A DNA stretch of 64,000 nt from Dactylorhiza incarnata (GCA_033032865.1 JAWHQI010000028.1:4979001-5043000); one strand, 5' to 3'. Numbered from the stretch's first letter, positions 1-10,362 are shown. Numbers and translations: made by a program. Notes: generated by a model from the letters alone, not told the origin.

Positions 1-570
1 CAACGCTGCTGGAATCCGACTCCCCTACGTCGCCGGTAGTCGCCGCCCTGATGCCGCCGGATGAAGCCACCGCGACTTTGCCCAGATGCCGCCCCGACGT
101 TGCCCGGACGCCTTCTCTTTTTGAAAGGAAGAGACCCGCCTCTGTTTCTCTGGAAAAGAAGAACTGTCAGCAACCATCAGTCCTATAGTTTTCCTGGCCA
201 CATCCAGAACCGTGAAGAGGCTATCTAAACGATTCATTGGGATAAATCTCGGTCCCTTTTTTCATTCAATTTTGTAAGAATCGAGGTCGTTTATTTTCAA
301 ATCTAGGAGTATTTCTTCTACACATTAATGGGAGAAATCTAGCATCCTTCAACACATTAATGGAAAGTTCATCGCATTCTCTCCCTTGGTTATTTTCGAT
401 TGTTGACATATATGTTCAGTGGGAGATTGTCTAACTTCATTCAATCTAGACAATAAGGTGTATGTATGCCCCGGGCACTGTCAAGAGCTGCAAAATTCAT
501 TCGTTAGAACACATCTTGGTTATTGGGAATGACCAGCAATTCTCATTCCATAAAAAAAATGAATTTTAAA
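1..570. other. Unassigned sequence, possible retroelement remnant
   Basis: No credible gene is seen. A GC-rich start (1-110) passes into AT-rich DNA. A purine-rich stretch at about 419-428 (AGTGGGAGATTG) resembles the polypurine tract that ends Copia internal regions, so this could be the tail of an old element. I found no matching LTR pair, primer site or target duplication. Confidence 0.3.
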
Positions 571-578
571 ATTTTTTA

Positions 579-910
579 AGGGCGCTGCTATTAGCAGAGT
601 AATTGGCGGAATGCACCTCTGAATTACAGCGATTTGGCAGAATGCACCCCAAATATTTAAATTTGGTGGAATGCACCCCCGAATTACTTAAATATTGGCG
701 GAATGCACCCTAGGCATAACAAATAAGGGTATTTTTGTCTGAATTTTTCTTGCGTTCGCAATTTCAGGAAAGGCCACCCTATCACATTTTCTCGCATCAA
801 AATAACATTTATCGGAGTAATTGGCGGAATGCACCCCCGAATTACAGGGATTTGGCAGAATGCATCTCAAATGTTTAAATTTGGCGGAATGCACCCCCGA
901 ATTACTTAAA
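579..910. repeat. Interspersed short repeat cluster with core TGGCGGAATGCACCC
   Basis: About seven imperfect copies of a unit with core TGGCGGAATGCACCC, usually followed by CCGAATTAC, occur in direct orientation, with variants TGGCAGAATGCA and TGGTGGAATGCA. The cluster lies just beyond the C-terminal side of the Mutator-like transposase remnant (minus strand). It may therefore be a subterminal or terminal repeat region of that transposon; this is inference, since no opposite terminal repeat was found. Confidence 0.6.
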
Positions 911-915
911 TATTG

Positions 916-1030
916 GCATCAAAATAACATTTACCGTCCAAAACATAGCATCAAAATAACATCAACCGTCCAAAACATTGCATTAAAATAACATCAACCG
1001 TCCAAAACATAGCATCAAAATTACATCAAG
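916..1030. repeat. 32-bp tandem repeat, about 3.5 copies
   Basis: The unit begins GCATCAAAATAACATC and contains ACCGTCCAAAACAT. Copies start at about 916, 948, 980 and 1012, and the last is partial. A lone piece of the same unit (GCATCAAAATAACATTTA) also lies at about 793, inside the preceding repeat cluster. No coding potential. Confidence 0.8.
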
Positions 1031-1201
1031 ATTATATAATTAAAATAAAGATCTTCCTTGCATGAGCTCCAACATGGTAAATAAACCTTGACGGATGTTT
1101 CTCGCATCAAGTTTTCCTACGCACCTACAAGGTAATGCAAGATAAATAAGTTGTAAGCTTATAAATAATTCAAATTGCAAGCTTAAAAAACAGAAGAAGT
1201 A

Positions 1202-1992
1202 ATGTTTACCGGAAGTTTAGATTTTTTAAGTGCCGATGAATGCGTTGATGCTTGTGTCATGGTACATCCCTTCTTGTTATGCCCTCTTTGTCCACAGTTC
1301 GAACATATGTATTTTAAACCATGCCTTTTGATTCCATACTTTCCGGCCTCTAATTCCTCGGCTTCTTTTCTTCGAGCATTTTGTGACGGCCTTCCAGGCT
1401 TTTAATGTATATTGGATCATGGCACAATAGGATTCAAATTGGCTAAAGGTCACTCCTTCTGTGAATTGATAAGATTTAATAAATGTTCATAAGCTCTCAT
1501 GAACATCTCTCTTTTGTACCAAATTCTCACATAGTCTTCAACATTTTCTCTACGATAAAAGATACACGATGTTGCATGCACACACGGAATGTCGGTGAGA
1601 TCCCACTTTCTACAACTACAACTTCGTAGACCTAAATCCATCGTCCATTTATCTCCATTCCATCCTTGAATTTCAAATTTGTTATGGTCATTCCATACTA
1701 AAATATAGTTGTGCGAGTTCTTCTTGTTGTTCTCCAATATCCTTTGTATTGAAGGGCAAATCACGCTTTCAGAAATCTCTCTCTCGCTCTCTCTTGTTCT
1801 TGCGATCTTTTGTCGTGATACTTTTCTCTTTACATTTGCTTCATCAAGTGGGAGTTCGGGTGCTCTGTGATTCTTCAGTGTCCGCGCACATCGGAGATTT
1901 TGGGAACTAGTTGGGTGTTGTACATTGGAGGAGTGAGCATCCGTCGAAAGTCTTGTCGAAGGGTGGTGCAACTTCTTTAGGGCAGTGATCAC
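1202..1992 (-). pseudogene. Mutator-like (MULE) transposase, C-terminal remnant
   Basis: Reading the minus strand from 1992, the last 65 or so residues form a SWIM zinc-binding module: CSCRKWDLTDIPCVHA fits the CxC...CxH pattern of MURA-type transposases, followed by the usual aromatic-rich tail. After a frame break at about 1450-1410 comes a basic segment beginning PGRPSQNARRK and then a CCHC zinc knuckle, CSNCGQRGHNKKGC (plus positions about 1264-1305). SWIM, then PGRP, then CCHC is the known C-terminal order of MULE transposases. The DDE catalytic core is absent, so the gene is a dead fragment. The residues before the SWIM module (1750-1992) are low-complexity and may be unrelated sequence. 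Confidence 0.82.
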
Positions 1993-2196
1993 ACGCCTTA
2001 CCCAGGCTCGATTCTAAATCTATATATTATTCTGAATTCCTTTATTTCTCATCACTCTATTTTTGCAAGTTTATTATCATTTTCTTGTTATTCTTTTATA
2101 AGAGTTTTATAAAAATCGAAAATTATACATTATTATAAGAACATATTGAAAATATTTCATCAATCTAAAGAAGTTGTAGATCACATCACATAATTT

Positions 2197-2286
2197 CTTG
2201 CGAAAGGGCCGTGTTGGGCTATCATCGCACAAAGCCGTCTAGTACCAGTGAAAGCCCGTCATTGGGTATTCCTTGGGAAGTCCAAG
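2197..2286 (+). ncRNA. Structured leader motif, Copia copy (candidate)
   Basis: About 100 bases before the gag start lies a block sharing CTAGTACC and CCTTGGGAAGTCCAAG with two blocks in the unrelated Athila element (17973-18060 and 23857-23943). It can close with CTTG/CAAG and AAGG/CCTT helices and has an inner CCC/GGG hairpin. Placement just before gag suggests an RNA leader or packaging role; this is inference. Confidence 0.5.
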
Positions 2287-2390
2287 AATAACAAGATAAA
2301 TAAAATCAAATAATCAAAATGATTATCTATGTTTTCTTGTTTACATGTACTGTTATTTATTGTATTTATTTTAAATTTCAAAAATCTGTA

Positions 2391-3300
2391 ATGACATCTA
2401 GATCTGAGGATTCTGCCGGGATCAAACCCGAAAAAATTAATGAAAATGGTTTTAGTCGCTAGCAAGCTCAAGTAGAATATTGGCTGAATACTTTAGGTCT
2501 TTTATCAGCCATTTTCGACACTCCTGCTGTATAAACCGAAAACCCCAGCGATGCAACTGCAGTTGCCTCTTCTCTTCCTTCGTCATCATCTTCCAGAGTA
2601 AATACCACTAGAACTTATGTTAGTCGTGTTTCATATAGAGATCCGGTAGATATAGAATATCATTGTCGCAACTGAATCCTTAGTGTCTTATCCAACAACC
2701 TCTACGATGTTTTACTTCAATATCGTACGGCTAAGGATTTGTGGTATGCTCTCGAAGCACGTTATAATCATGATAATGCGGGTATAGAACATTACAACAT
2801 TTCTAACTTCCACAAATTCAAGATTGATGCCAACAAGCCAATCAACCCTCAACTCCATCAACTGATGGCATGTCTCATCGATTCTCTTCCCGATTCTTGG
2901 TCCGGCTTTAGAACTAGACTAAGACATGACCAATCCAACCTTATGTTCAAATCCAAAATGCTATCCACATCGAGGAGCAACATAAGTCCAAAAATTCTAA
3001 AAACCCCAAAGATCATGCTCCTAAAGTGAATCTCATGGCAACCATTCCTCTCATCATCACTTCAAAGGTAATGGCAAAATCCATAAGATCTGTCCAGGTT
3101 CCCGCCATCAGAAACCTAATCATCCAAAGCCTGGTCCTTCAAACCAAAACCCAGGTAAAGGGAAATAGTGTTTCATCTATGGTTGCACAAATCATCTGTT
3201 TATCAATTGCTTCTACAAGAAGACAGAACCCGTGTTTGGCAAGTCTCGTGGTGACAAGCCTCGGGCCAACATGATCCAAGCACCAGATCAACCTATCTTC
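2391..3300 (+). pseudogene. Copia gag remnant (element 1)
   Basis: Translated pieces match the Copia gag pattern: a cleaved-off N-terminus, then NLYDVLLQYRTAKDLWYALE at about 2698-2758, the usual motif just before the gag helix bundle, then a segment ending in SLPDSWSGFRTRL. A weak zinc-knuckle trace (CFIYGCTNHLFINC) lies at about 3170-3212. Several stops and at least one frame change break the reading frame, so no functional product is expected. Confidence 0.75.
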
Positions 3301-3339
3301 AGGTTAGATTATTCTTCTAGTCTTCTTCTCACTTGTTCA

Positions 3340-3720
3340 TTAGATTGGTGGATTGATTCCTGAGCAAATGTTCATACTTGTTTTGATCGTTTTTGCTTTG
3401 CCACCTTTCAGGACATCAGTGGATGAAGCGTGATCCTAGGAGATGCTTCTTCGGCACAAATTCTTGGTCGCGGATGAGTGGATCTTAGGTTGACATATGG
3501 GAAGATACTAGTCTTGCATGATGTGCTATATGTGCCGAGAGTTAGGAAGAATATTGTGAGCGGATCCTTATTTAGTGAATAAGGGTTATTAGATTGTTTT
3601 AGAATCAAATAAAGTTGTAATAACATTTAGTGACGTTTTTATTGGAAAAGGATATATTTGTGATGGTTTATTTAAATTGAATGTTGTTGATTTAGAAGTA
3701 AATTAAATTTCATCTTCTAT
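3340..3720 (+). pseudogene. Copia protease remnant (element 1)
   Basis: The motif WWIDS followed by a stop and ANVHTCFDRF marks the active-site region of a Copia aspartic protease, where the glycine of D-S-G has become a stop codon. Downstream, DVLYVPRVRKNIVSGSL matches the conserved LxxVLyVP...NLiSv box between protease and integrase. Multiple stops; inactive. Confidence 0.75.
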
Positions 3721-4840
3721 TATTTCAAGTTCATCTTTTGATTTTTGGCATGCTATACTAGGAAATGTGAATTCAGATTACATGAAAAGAATAATGCCTT
3801 TAAATTTAATTCTTAAATTTAATATTGCACCAAGTGCTAGATGTGAAATATGTGTGCAGTCTAATTTTTCTAGAAATCTTTTAAATCGGTAGAAAGAACT
3901 TCAAAATCATTAGAGTTAATTCACTCGGATGTGTGTGACTCAAATCGCCAACCTACTAGAGGTGGAAATAAATATTTTATAACTTTTATTGATGATTTCA
4001 CTAAATATTGTTACATTTATTTAATAAAAACTAAAGATGAAGTATTTTCATACTTTAAGATTTTCAAAGCAGAAGTAGAAAATCAATTAAGATTATCGAT
4101 TAAAATTCTTAGATCCGACCGAGGTGGAGAATACACTTCGAATAAACTAACTCATTTTTGCCAAGAACATGAGATTATTCATCAAGTGTCTGCTCCTTAT
4201 TCTCCTCAATCCAATGATGTAGCTGAACGGTAAAATTGGACCTTTATGAACATGGTCAATGTCATGTTAGCCGAGTCCGGTGCCCCAGAAAATCTTTAGG
4301 AAGAAGCGTTGCTCACCTCCTCTTTCATACTTAATAGAATTCCTTCAAAACATAATGATAAAACTCCTTTTGAATTATTCAAATTAAGGAAACATAATCT
4401 CCAAATTCTTCGAGTGTGGGGGTATTTGGCTAAGGTAGCAATCCTTGAAGCCAAAAGAAAGAAAATAGGACCTAAAACTTTGGACTCTATTTTTATAGGG
4501 TATGCTTCCGATAGTAGTGCTAATAGGTTTCTTATTACCAATTCACTAATTAATAAAATATCAAATAACATTATTATAGAAGCTAGAGATGTCATTTATT
4601 TTGAAGATAAATTCCCATATAAATCAGACAACTCATCACAACCATCATCTAGCTCTTTTCAACCTTCCTCTAGTATAGATCCATTAGAAATTGATGAACC
4701 TAGAAGAAGCAAAAGAGATAGAACCGAAAGAACCTTTGGAGAGGACTACTTCACCTACCTAGTTGAAGAAGATCTTAATTCATATAAGGAAGTTATGACC
4801 TCATCTGATTCTACTTTTTGAAAAGAAGCCCTAAATGTTG
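3720..4840 (+). pseudogene. Copia integrase remnant (element 1)
   Basis: An HHCC-type zinc domain is recognisable (FWHAILGNVN, then CEICVQSNFSRN at about 3844), with the second histidine changed to asparagine. The catalytic core follows: FIDDFTKYCYIYLIKTKDE at about 3985 and LRSDRGGEYTS at about 4108, then YSPQSNDVAER with the glutamate of the DDE triad, ending in a stop where other Copia proteins continue with N-R. The C-terminal GKF domain is partly kept at 4309-4821 (GYLAKV, GYASDSSANRFL). Frame breaks separate these pieces. Confidence 0.85.
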
Positions 4841-5504
4841 AAATTAATTATATTCTAGAAAATAAATCTTGAATTCTAACCGATCTTTCTTCCGGTACCA
4901 AAGCCATAAGTTGTAGATGGATCTTTAGAAAGAAATTAAATTTGGACGGTTCCATAGAAAAATATATGTCTCGCCTTGTAGCTAAAGGCTATGCGCAAAA
5001 ACAAAGGATAGATTATTTGAATACATATGCTCCCATAGCTAGGATAACACCCCTTCGTGTTCTAGTAGCCTTAGCTTCGATCCATAAATTTATTATTCAT
5101 CAAATGGACGTAAAAACTGCAGTTTTATATGGAGACTTAGATGAAGAAGTCTATATGACTCAACTCAAAGGCTTCGTAGTTAAAGGTCAAGAAAATAAAG
5201 TTTGTAAACATATAAAATCCCTTTATAGATTAAAACAAGCTCCTAAACAATGACTTCAAAATTTTGATTATGTAGTCTTATCATTTGGATTTATATCTAA
5301 TGAATATGTTAAATGCATTTATGCAAAACAAGAAGAGATTGTATATGTATTGTTATGTCTCTATGTAGATGATATTTTAATAATATCAAGAATAATTTAT
5401 CATCAAAATTTGATATGAAAGATTTAGGAGAAGCTAACGTTATTTTGGGAATGAAATTAGCTAACTCTGATTCTAGTTTTCATTGTCTCTTTCTCACTCG
5501 GCAA
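4840..5504 (+). pseudogene. Copia reverse transcriptase, N-terminal part (element 1)
   Basis: Conserved Copia RT blocks are readable: DGSIEKYMSRLVAKGYAQK, YAPIARITPLRVLVALAS, HQMDVKTAVLYGDLDEEVYM and SLYRLKQAPKQ (where the following W is a stop). The catalytic box reads LCLYVDDILI at about 5357-5386. The polypeptide stops matching near 5504, where foreign sequence begins; it resumes with the RNase H lead-in near 5990. Several stops and a frameshift make it inactive. Confidence 0.88.
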
Positions 5505-5754
5505 GGCGGTACACGCCCGTAACCTTGGAAGTACACGAGCGAGACATGTTGAGTCACGGGCGTGTAACTTTAAATGATGTGGCATTGCGATTTTGCTGCT
5601 GGCGGTGAGTCAAGGCCGTGACATTGGGTCACGCCCGTGACCTAGGGCATGTACTTGGCAAAACTTCACGGAATTGGCCTGTGTGGAAGCGCTAGGTCTG
5701 GAACACATCTTGGGGTGTAATGTCACCTAGTCACGCCCATGACATTGGGGCATG

Positions 5755-5816
5755 TACTTGACATTTTTGCTCAAAGTGCCTAGAATACTTGACATTTTTG
5801 CTCAAAGTGCCTAGAA
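5755..5816. repeat. 31-bp direct tandem duplication
   Basis: Two adjacent copies of a unit beginning TACTTGACATTTTTGCTC and ending GTGCCTAGAA occur inside the GTCACG-motif fragment. Confidence 0.85.
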
Positions 5817-5937
5817 AACATGAAAACATAGAATTAGCTTAAGTTAGCTCAAAAAAAATGAAAAGAAACAAATTAAATGAGAAAATTCGTAAGAATTATA
5901 TAAATTCCTATTGAAATTTGTAAAAATTATACTAAAG

Positions 5938-5960
5938 GATGAGTACAAAAAGTACTCATC
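5938..5960. repeat. Perfect 9-bp hairpin
   Basis: GATGAGTAC, five A residues, then GTACTCATC form a perfect stem-loop near the end of the inserted fragment. It may mark the terminal region of that LTR. No U-tract terminator role is expected in a plant genome. Confidence 0.8.
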
Positions 5961-5989
5961 AGCTCTAGAATCAAAACCCCTAAAACTCG

Positions 5990-6653
5990 CTCTATGAGCA
6001 TAAATTTAATTTATTTGATTCCGCACCTGCTTCTACTCTTTATGACGCTAGCATAAAACTTTGCAAAAATTTAGCTGAACCTATTGACCAACATAGATAT
6101 GCACAAATGATAGGATCACTGCTTTATATTGCTAATCGCACTACACTCAATATTTCATATGTTGTAGGTAGGCTTTGTAGATGTACTAGCAATCCAAGTG
6201 ATGACCATTAGATAGCGTTGACTAGAATTTGTAAATACCTTCGCGGAACCATTGATTATAGTTTAGTATATACTTGTTTTCCCAAAGTACTTGTAGGGTA
6301 TTCAGATGCCAATTGGGTAACTGATTCGTTAGATGTTAAATCAACATTCAGTTATATTTTCCTCTTTAAAGGAGCCGCCATTTCATGGGCTTCTGCAAAA
6401 CAAACTGTGATTTTAAGAAACACCATGAATCCGAGCTTATAGCCTTAGACACTACATGTGCCGAAGCCGAATGACTTAAAATTTTACTTTCTGAAATTCC
6501 TTTAGTTGGAAAACCAATACCAACTATTTCTTTGCATTGTGATAATAAATCTGTAATTAATTAAACTGCTTCAAATAGTACTAATGCTAAAATGAACAAG
6601 TTCATGAGAATCAGGTACAAGTCCGTGAAGCAAAGAAGAAAAGAAGTGATATC
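5990..6653 (+). pseudogene. Copia RNase H remnant (element 1), first part
   Basis: The segment resumes with KFNLFDSAPAS and continues through YAQMIGSLLYIANRT, RICKYLRGTIDYSL and VGYSDANWVTDSLD, the standard Copia RT-RNase H linker and first catalytic aspartate region. The frame then breaks near 6420, but ETxALDTTCAEAE-like and LHCDNKSVIN pieces are still readable to about 6560. The final helix (beginning MNKFMRIRYKSVK) runs up to the solo LTR at 6659, beyond which the C-terminus resumes at 8407. Confidence 0.85.
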
Positions 6654-6658
6654 ACTCA
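6654..6658. repeat. Target-site duplication ACTCA, left copy of solo LTR
   Basis: ACTCA directly precedes the LTR start TGTTGGG and recurs at 8402-8406 directly after the LTR end. This proves a five-base staggered integration into element 1. Confidence 0.95.
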
Positions 6659-6839
6659 TGTTGGGAAAACCCTGTGATTTAACTTAACAAATTATATAAA
6701 AGTGATTTTAACTACTAGGATTGAATTACACATTGTATAATAAGGGTAATTTGGTCATTAGATGTATTAGGATGTCACACTCAACCTAGGGTGTCAAGAC
6801 CAGATCAAGGGAAGCAAAATTGGGCAAAGTTAACATTTG

Positions 6840-7265
6840 CGTCGAATAGAATTCGATGCAACATCGAGTCCATATCGACGATGCTCTGACTAGAAGTCGA
6901 AGTGGTTCAACCCTTTTGTCGAAGTAACTCAATTCGACATTACATCGAATAGAAGTCGACGTAGAGGTCATGGGTTTGTCGAAGTAACTTGAGAAGTTGA
7001 CGCAGTTTCTACTTCAACTCGACGCATAAGGGGATATCTGTCGAAGCCAACTAAATTCGATGCAACGTCGACTTCATCTCGACGCAGATGATGAAGCTCA
7101 GAGTCAAGCAGATCAACTCGATGGTTACGTCGATAAGATATCGACGCAACGTAGACTAGCAGAGTTCAATTAGAGCAAAGATGAAATCAAAGTTGCTCCT
7201 ACAAGAACTCGAAGTTGCGTCGATAAGAGAGGAAGTTAACTCGACGCTACGTCGAATACAGTCTG
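6840..7265. repeat. Cluster of TCGAC-type CpG inverted repeats in LTR C
   Basis: More than a dozen TCGA or TCGACG/CGTCGA half-sites are packed in about 425 bp, for example TTCGATGCAACGTCGA and CTCGACGCTACGTCGA. Equivalent zones occur in LTR D (8866-9300) and LTR E (14606-15055). See findings. Confidence 0.8.
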
Positions 7266-7926
7266 AAAAGGGAAACCTTTTCAGCTGTCATTTTGGACCT
7301 TCTCTCATGGCCCACCTCTCTCAAGACCGTTCCCCAACGGCACATTAATTGCCTGAAATAGAAAGAAGGATGAAAGAAGACAAAAAGCTTTCTTGGAAAC
7401 AAGCTTTGTGTTGGTGGACGGGTCGAGAATTAAAGAAGGAAGGAAGGATTTATTGTCCAGACAAATATATCCTTTCACGACTTACCTGAAAGGGAATCAA
7501 ATTCAAATTCAATAGAAGGACATTAAAAGGCAACAGAGGAAAGAGAAAAGAAAGGCACTTATCACAATCGGCCATACTGTTCTATTGGAGCTTCTTCTTC
7601 TTCCTCTCTAAAACAGGAACCCTAACAGAAGAAAACATAGAGAAGGAATTTCTGCAGCTCTTCTTCTCTCCAAGAACAGAATAGAACAAGGCTGATTAAC
7701 AACACAATCTCATAGCAGCCAGAGTTCAATCAGAAAGAAGATAGAAGGATCTGTCAATCATAACTTCTGCAAATCATCATCATCATAAGCAGAAGTTTAT
7801 CAAGAGCAGATCCAGTGAAAAGACAAGAAGCTATTTTTCTAACAGCCATCATAAGAATTCTGAAAACAGAATTCATACACCATTCCTCTTCTTCTTTCTC
7901 CTTCCCTTCTGTAAAAGAGTTTTGTT

Positions 7927-8101
7927 AATCCCTCTTCAAAGGATTCAGTGGTTCAAGATTTCCTTATCAAAAGATCTGGTGGTTCAAGATCTCCTTATCA
8001 AAAGATCTGGTGGTTCAAGATCTCCTTATCAAAAGATCTGGTGGTTCATGATCTCCTTGTCAAAAGATCAGTGGTTCTAAGAGTCTCCTTACCAAAAGAC
8101 T
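7927..8101 (+). ncRNA. Hairpin array in LTR C: constant loop, changing stems
   Basis: Six tandem units of about 31 bp each fold as a short stem around a loop close to CCTTATCAAA. The stems differ but remain paired: AATCC/GGATT, AGATTT/AGATCT, AGATCT/AGATCT twice, TGATCT/AGATCA, and AGTCT/AGACT. The array lies in the 3' half of the LTR, which is expected to be transcribed (R-U5). Confidence 0.7.
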
Positions 8102-8345
8102 TGGGCACAGTGGTGCATCCCTACTAGGTGGTAGAAGAGGGGAGTACCCACATTTTGGGGAACCTCTATAAAAATTTTTGTGTGTCTTCTGGTTGCAAAT
8201 TTTCTGTGCTGTCCCAAGTTCTTTCTATTCTGCACTTTATTTCTTGCGCCATATTTATTCTGCATGTGATCTTGTTGAGCATAAATCCTTAGTTAAGTTT
8301 ATTGTTTTCAAAGTTAGGTTATAAATAAATCTAAATCTCTATTCA

Positions 8346-8363
8346 CCCCCCCCCCCCCCCCCC
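8346..8363. repeat. Poly-C tract in LTR C
   Basis: An uninterrupted run of C residues lies about 40 bp before the LTR end. Runs at the same LTR position occur at about 10305-10324 and 16058-16080. Confidence 0.95.
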
Positions 8364-8401
8364 GGTGTAGAGGATTCTCAGAGGCACACTGTGCACTTTC
8401 A

Positions 8402-8406
8402 ACTCA
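8402..8406. repeat. Target-site duplication ACTCA, right copy of solo LTR
   Basis: It matches 6654-6658 and directly follows the LTR end ACTTTCA. Confidence 0.95.
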
Positions 8407-8674
8407 ATTATTTAATGCCAGAATTGAATCTCGCTGATAATCTTACCAAGGGATTGTCCAGAAGGGAGATTTTATTGTCATCGAGAGGAATGGGGCTTAA
8501 GCCCACATGATTTGTTTCCAACGGTGGATGCCCAACCCATGTGATTGGAGATCCCATGAATTGGGTTCAATGTGGTAGAAACGAAGTCGTTGATATAGCG
8601 TAGTTAAGAGCACAAATTTAAAGGTTGAGAAAACCTTCTCCCCATTCATATGATGTTGTGCTCTGCATAACAGT
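8407..8674 (+). pseudogene. C-terminus of element 1 RNase H and 3' flank
   Basis: After the solo LTR the interrupted frame resumes. DNLTKGLSRREILLSSRGMG at about 8436 is the standard C-terminal box of Copia polyproteins, ending in a stop at about 8509. The 165 bp after the stop contain no gene and are cut at 8675 by LTR D of the S2 element. No polypurine tract or LTR of element 1 was recognised. Confidence 0.85.
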
Positions 8675-8865
8675 TGTTGAAAAAAAACTTCTTTTGATTT
8701 AACTTAACAAATTAACTATAAGTGATTTTACTCTCTAGGGTAATTACCCATGTTGCATAGTAAGGGTATTTTAGTCATGGAAGTCTTAGAAAGTCGGCAG
8801 AGTCGTAGTAATGAGAAAGGCAAGCTGAAATCATGAAGAAAACTATCCATAGTAATTATGCATCG

Positions 8866-9300
8866 ACTAGAAGTTGATGCAACGTCGACTAGGAGTCGAC
8901 GCATCAGTTGAAGTCGACACAACGTCGAAATGATCTCGACACAAAAGACAGAGACTGTCAAAACTATATCAGAAGTCGAAGCAACTTCGAAATAAATTCG
9001 ACACAGAAGACAGAGCTTATCAAAGCTCTATCAGAAGTCGACACAACTTCGAAATGAACTCGGCGCGGAAGGAAGAGCATGTCGAAGCCATCTTAAAAGT
9101 CGACGCAACTTCGACTTCAAGTAAACGGAGAAGATGAAGTTCAAATTTAAGTCTTCAACTCGACAGATACGTCGATAAGAACTCGGCGCAACGTCGTCAT
9201 CTGTGTTCAACCAGAATTGAGAAGGGATTCGAAGCTACTTCTATAAGAACTCAGAGGTGCGTCGATATGACGAAAGATGAAGTCGACACAGTGTCGAGTA
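8866..9300. repeat. Cluster of TCGAC-type CpG inverted repeats in LTR D
   Basis: Repeated half-sites such as GTCGAC and TCGACGCAACTTCGA lie at intervals of about 20-40 bp. Several have decayed by single C-to-T changes (for example TCGAC to TTGAT). Confidence 0.8.
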
Positions 9301-9943
9301 TAGTCAGAAATGGAAGTTTTTATGATGTCCTTTCTAATACATTTTCAGAAGGTCTATAAAGTTGACGATTGTTCTCCAACGGCTCGTTTACTGCCAAGAA
9401 TGGAATGGAGTATTCCAAAAATGCAGAAAAGTCTTTTTTGGAAGTTTATTCAAATCAGATGGACGGGTCGGGAACAAAATTAGAAGGAAATATCAATTGT
9501 CCAATGGACATTCATTCTAAGGACAACCCAGAACAAGAAATAAATTCAAACTCAAATGATGGAGAATATATATGCTGAAAAAGAAAGAAAATACAAAATG
9601 AATTGATTCATTTATTCTATCTGTCAAAATAGAGCTTTTGTTTCTTCCTCCTCTCAACTCTAAGACAGAATAGAAGAACATTTTTCTCTGCACAGAAAAA
9701 GACAACAGTGTTGCATCTTCTTCCTCATCACATAGCAGCAAGACAACACAAGTGCAGAGTATCAGGATCAAGTTTATAACCCTTGCAATCATCACTATCA
9801 TAAGCAAGCGTTCATCATATTCAGATCATGTGATAAACAGAAGCAACAGTTCAAAGAAATAGCTTCTGAAGTATTCTAACAGCAGAATTCTATTCTTTTC
9901 TTTCTTTCTTCTCCTTCATTCACAAACTGTAAAAGAGTTTTAA

Positions 9944-10064
9944 GAATCCCTCTTTCAATGGATTCAGTGGTTCTAAGAGTCTCCTTATCAAAAGACTTAG
10001 TGGTTCTGAGAGTCTCCTTATAAAAAGACTCGGTAGTTTTGAGAGTCTCCTTATCAAAAGACTC
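9944..10064 (+). ncRNA. Hairpin array in LTR D
   Basis: Four tandem units of about 33 bp: GAATCC/GGATTC around CTCTTTCAAT, then three AGTCT/AGACT-type stems around CCTTATCAAA-like loops. The stems differ from most of those in LTR C while the loop is kept. Confidence 0.7.
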
Positions 10065-10362
10065 AGGCACAGTTAGTGCAATCCTACCAGAGAGGTAGAA
10101 GAGTGGACTACCCACATTTTGGGAAACCACTATAAAAATCATGTATCTTCTTGATTGATTTTATGTGTTGTCCACTTTACTGCTTTACTAGTTTATATTC
10201 TCTACATTTACTTTATTCTATTTTGGTAGTGTTGATTGTATATCACTTAGTATTTTTATTGTGTCTACACATTTAGGGTATAAATATATTAAAACTCTAT
10301 TCAACCCCCCCCCCCCCCCCCCCCTCTAGAGAATATTCATAGGCACACTGTGCACTTTCATT

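Larger units (their letters stand above)
5505..5990. mobile_element. LTR-element fragment carrying the GTCACG motif, inserted in element 1 pol
   Basis: The Copia polymerase reading is broken here by about 490 bp of unrelated DNA. It contains GTCACGCCCGTGAC once exactly (about 5619-5632) and several variants (GTCACGGGCGTGTAAC, GTCACGCCCATGAC), the motif that fills the LTRs of the Athila element at 16096. It also holds a 31-bp direct duplication (5755-5816) and ends with a perfect hairpin at 5938-5960. It looks like a solo or truncated LTR of an Athila relative. Boundaries are estimated from where pol similarity stops and resumes; no clear target duplication was found. Confidence 0.6.
6659..8401 (+). 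mobile_element. Solo LTR of the S2 Sirevirus-like Copia family (LTR C)
   Basis: A 1743-bp unit starts TGTTGGGAAAAC and ends GTGCACTTTCA, with TG...CA termini and ACTCA duplications on both sides. No primer site or polypurine tract adjoins it, so it is a solo LTR left by LTR-LTR recombination. It shares its start, its TCGAC-motif zone (about 6840-7265), hairpin array (7927-8101), poly-C tract (8346-8363) and end with the LTRs at 8675 and 14429. The poly-C stretch near the LTR end is typical of Sirevirus-type Copia LTRs. Confidence 0.95.
2190..8674 (+). mobile_element. Element 1: decayed Copia retrotransposon, split by two later insertions
   Basis: Pieces of gag, protease, integrase, reverse transcriptase and RNase H lie in Copia order (integrase before RT) over about 6.5 kb, all with stops and frameshifts. 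The element is split by an LTR fragment (about 5505-5990) and by a complete solo LTR (6659-8401). Its own LTRs were not identified: the left end is unclear and the right side is cut at 8675 by the next element. Both ends given here are approximate. Confidence 0.85.
8675..10360 (+). repeat. LTR D, 5' LTR of first S2 unit
   Basis: It starts TGTTGAAAAAAAAC and ends GTGCACTTTCA (1686 bp). Landmarks match LTR C and E: the ATTTAACTTAACAAATT box near the start, the TCGAC-motif zone at 8866-9300, a TATA-like AATATATATG at about 9565, hairpin array at 9944-10064 and poly-C at about 10305-10324. A primer site follows immediately. Confidence 0.93.

Noticed and set aside
8346..8363. C and G runs as sequencing or assembly artefacts
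   Set aside because: They recur at the same LTR position in several independent copies and are typical of Sirevirus-type LTRs. Exact lengths may still be unreliable.
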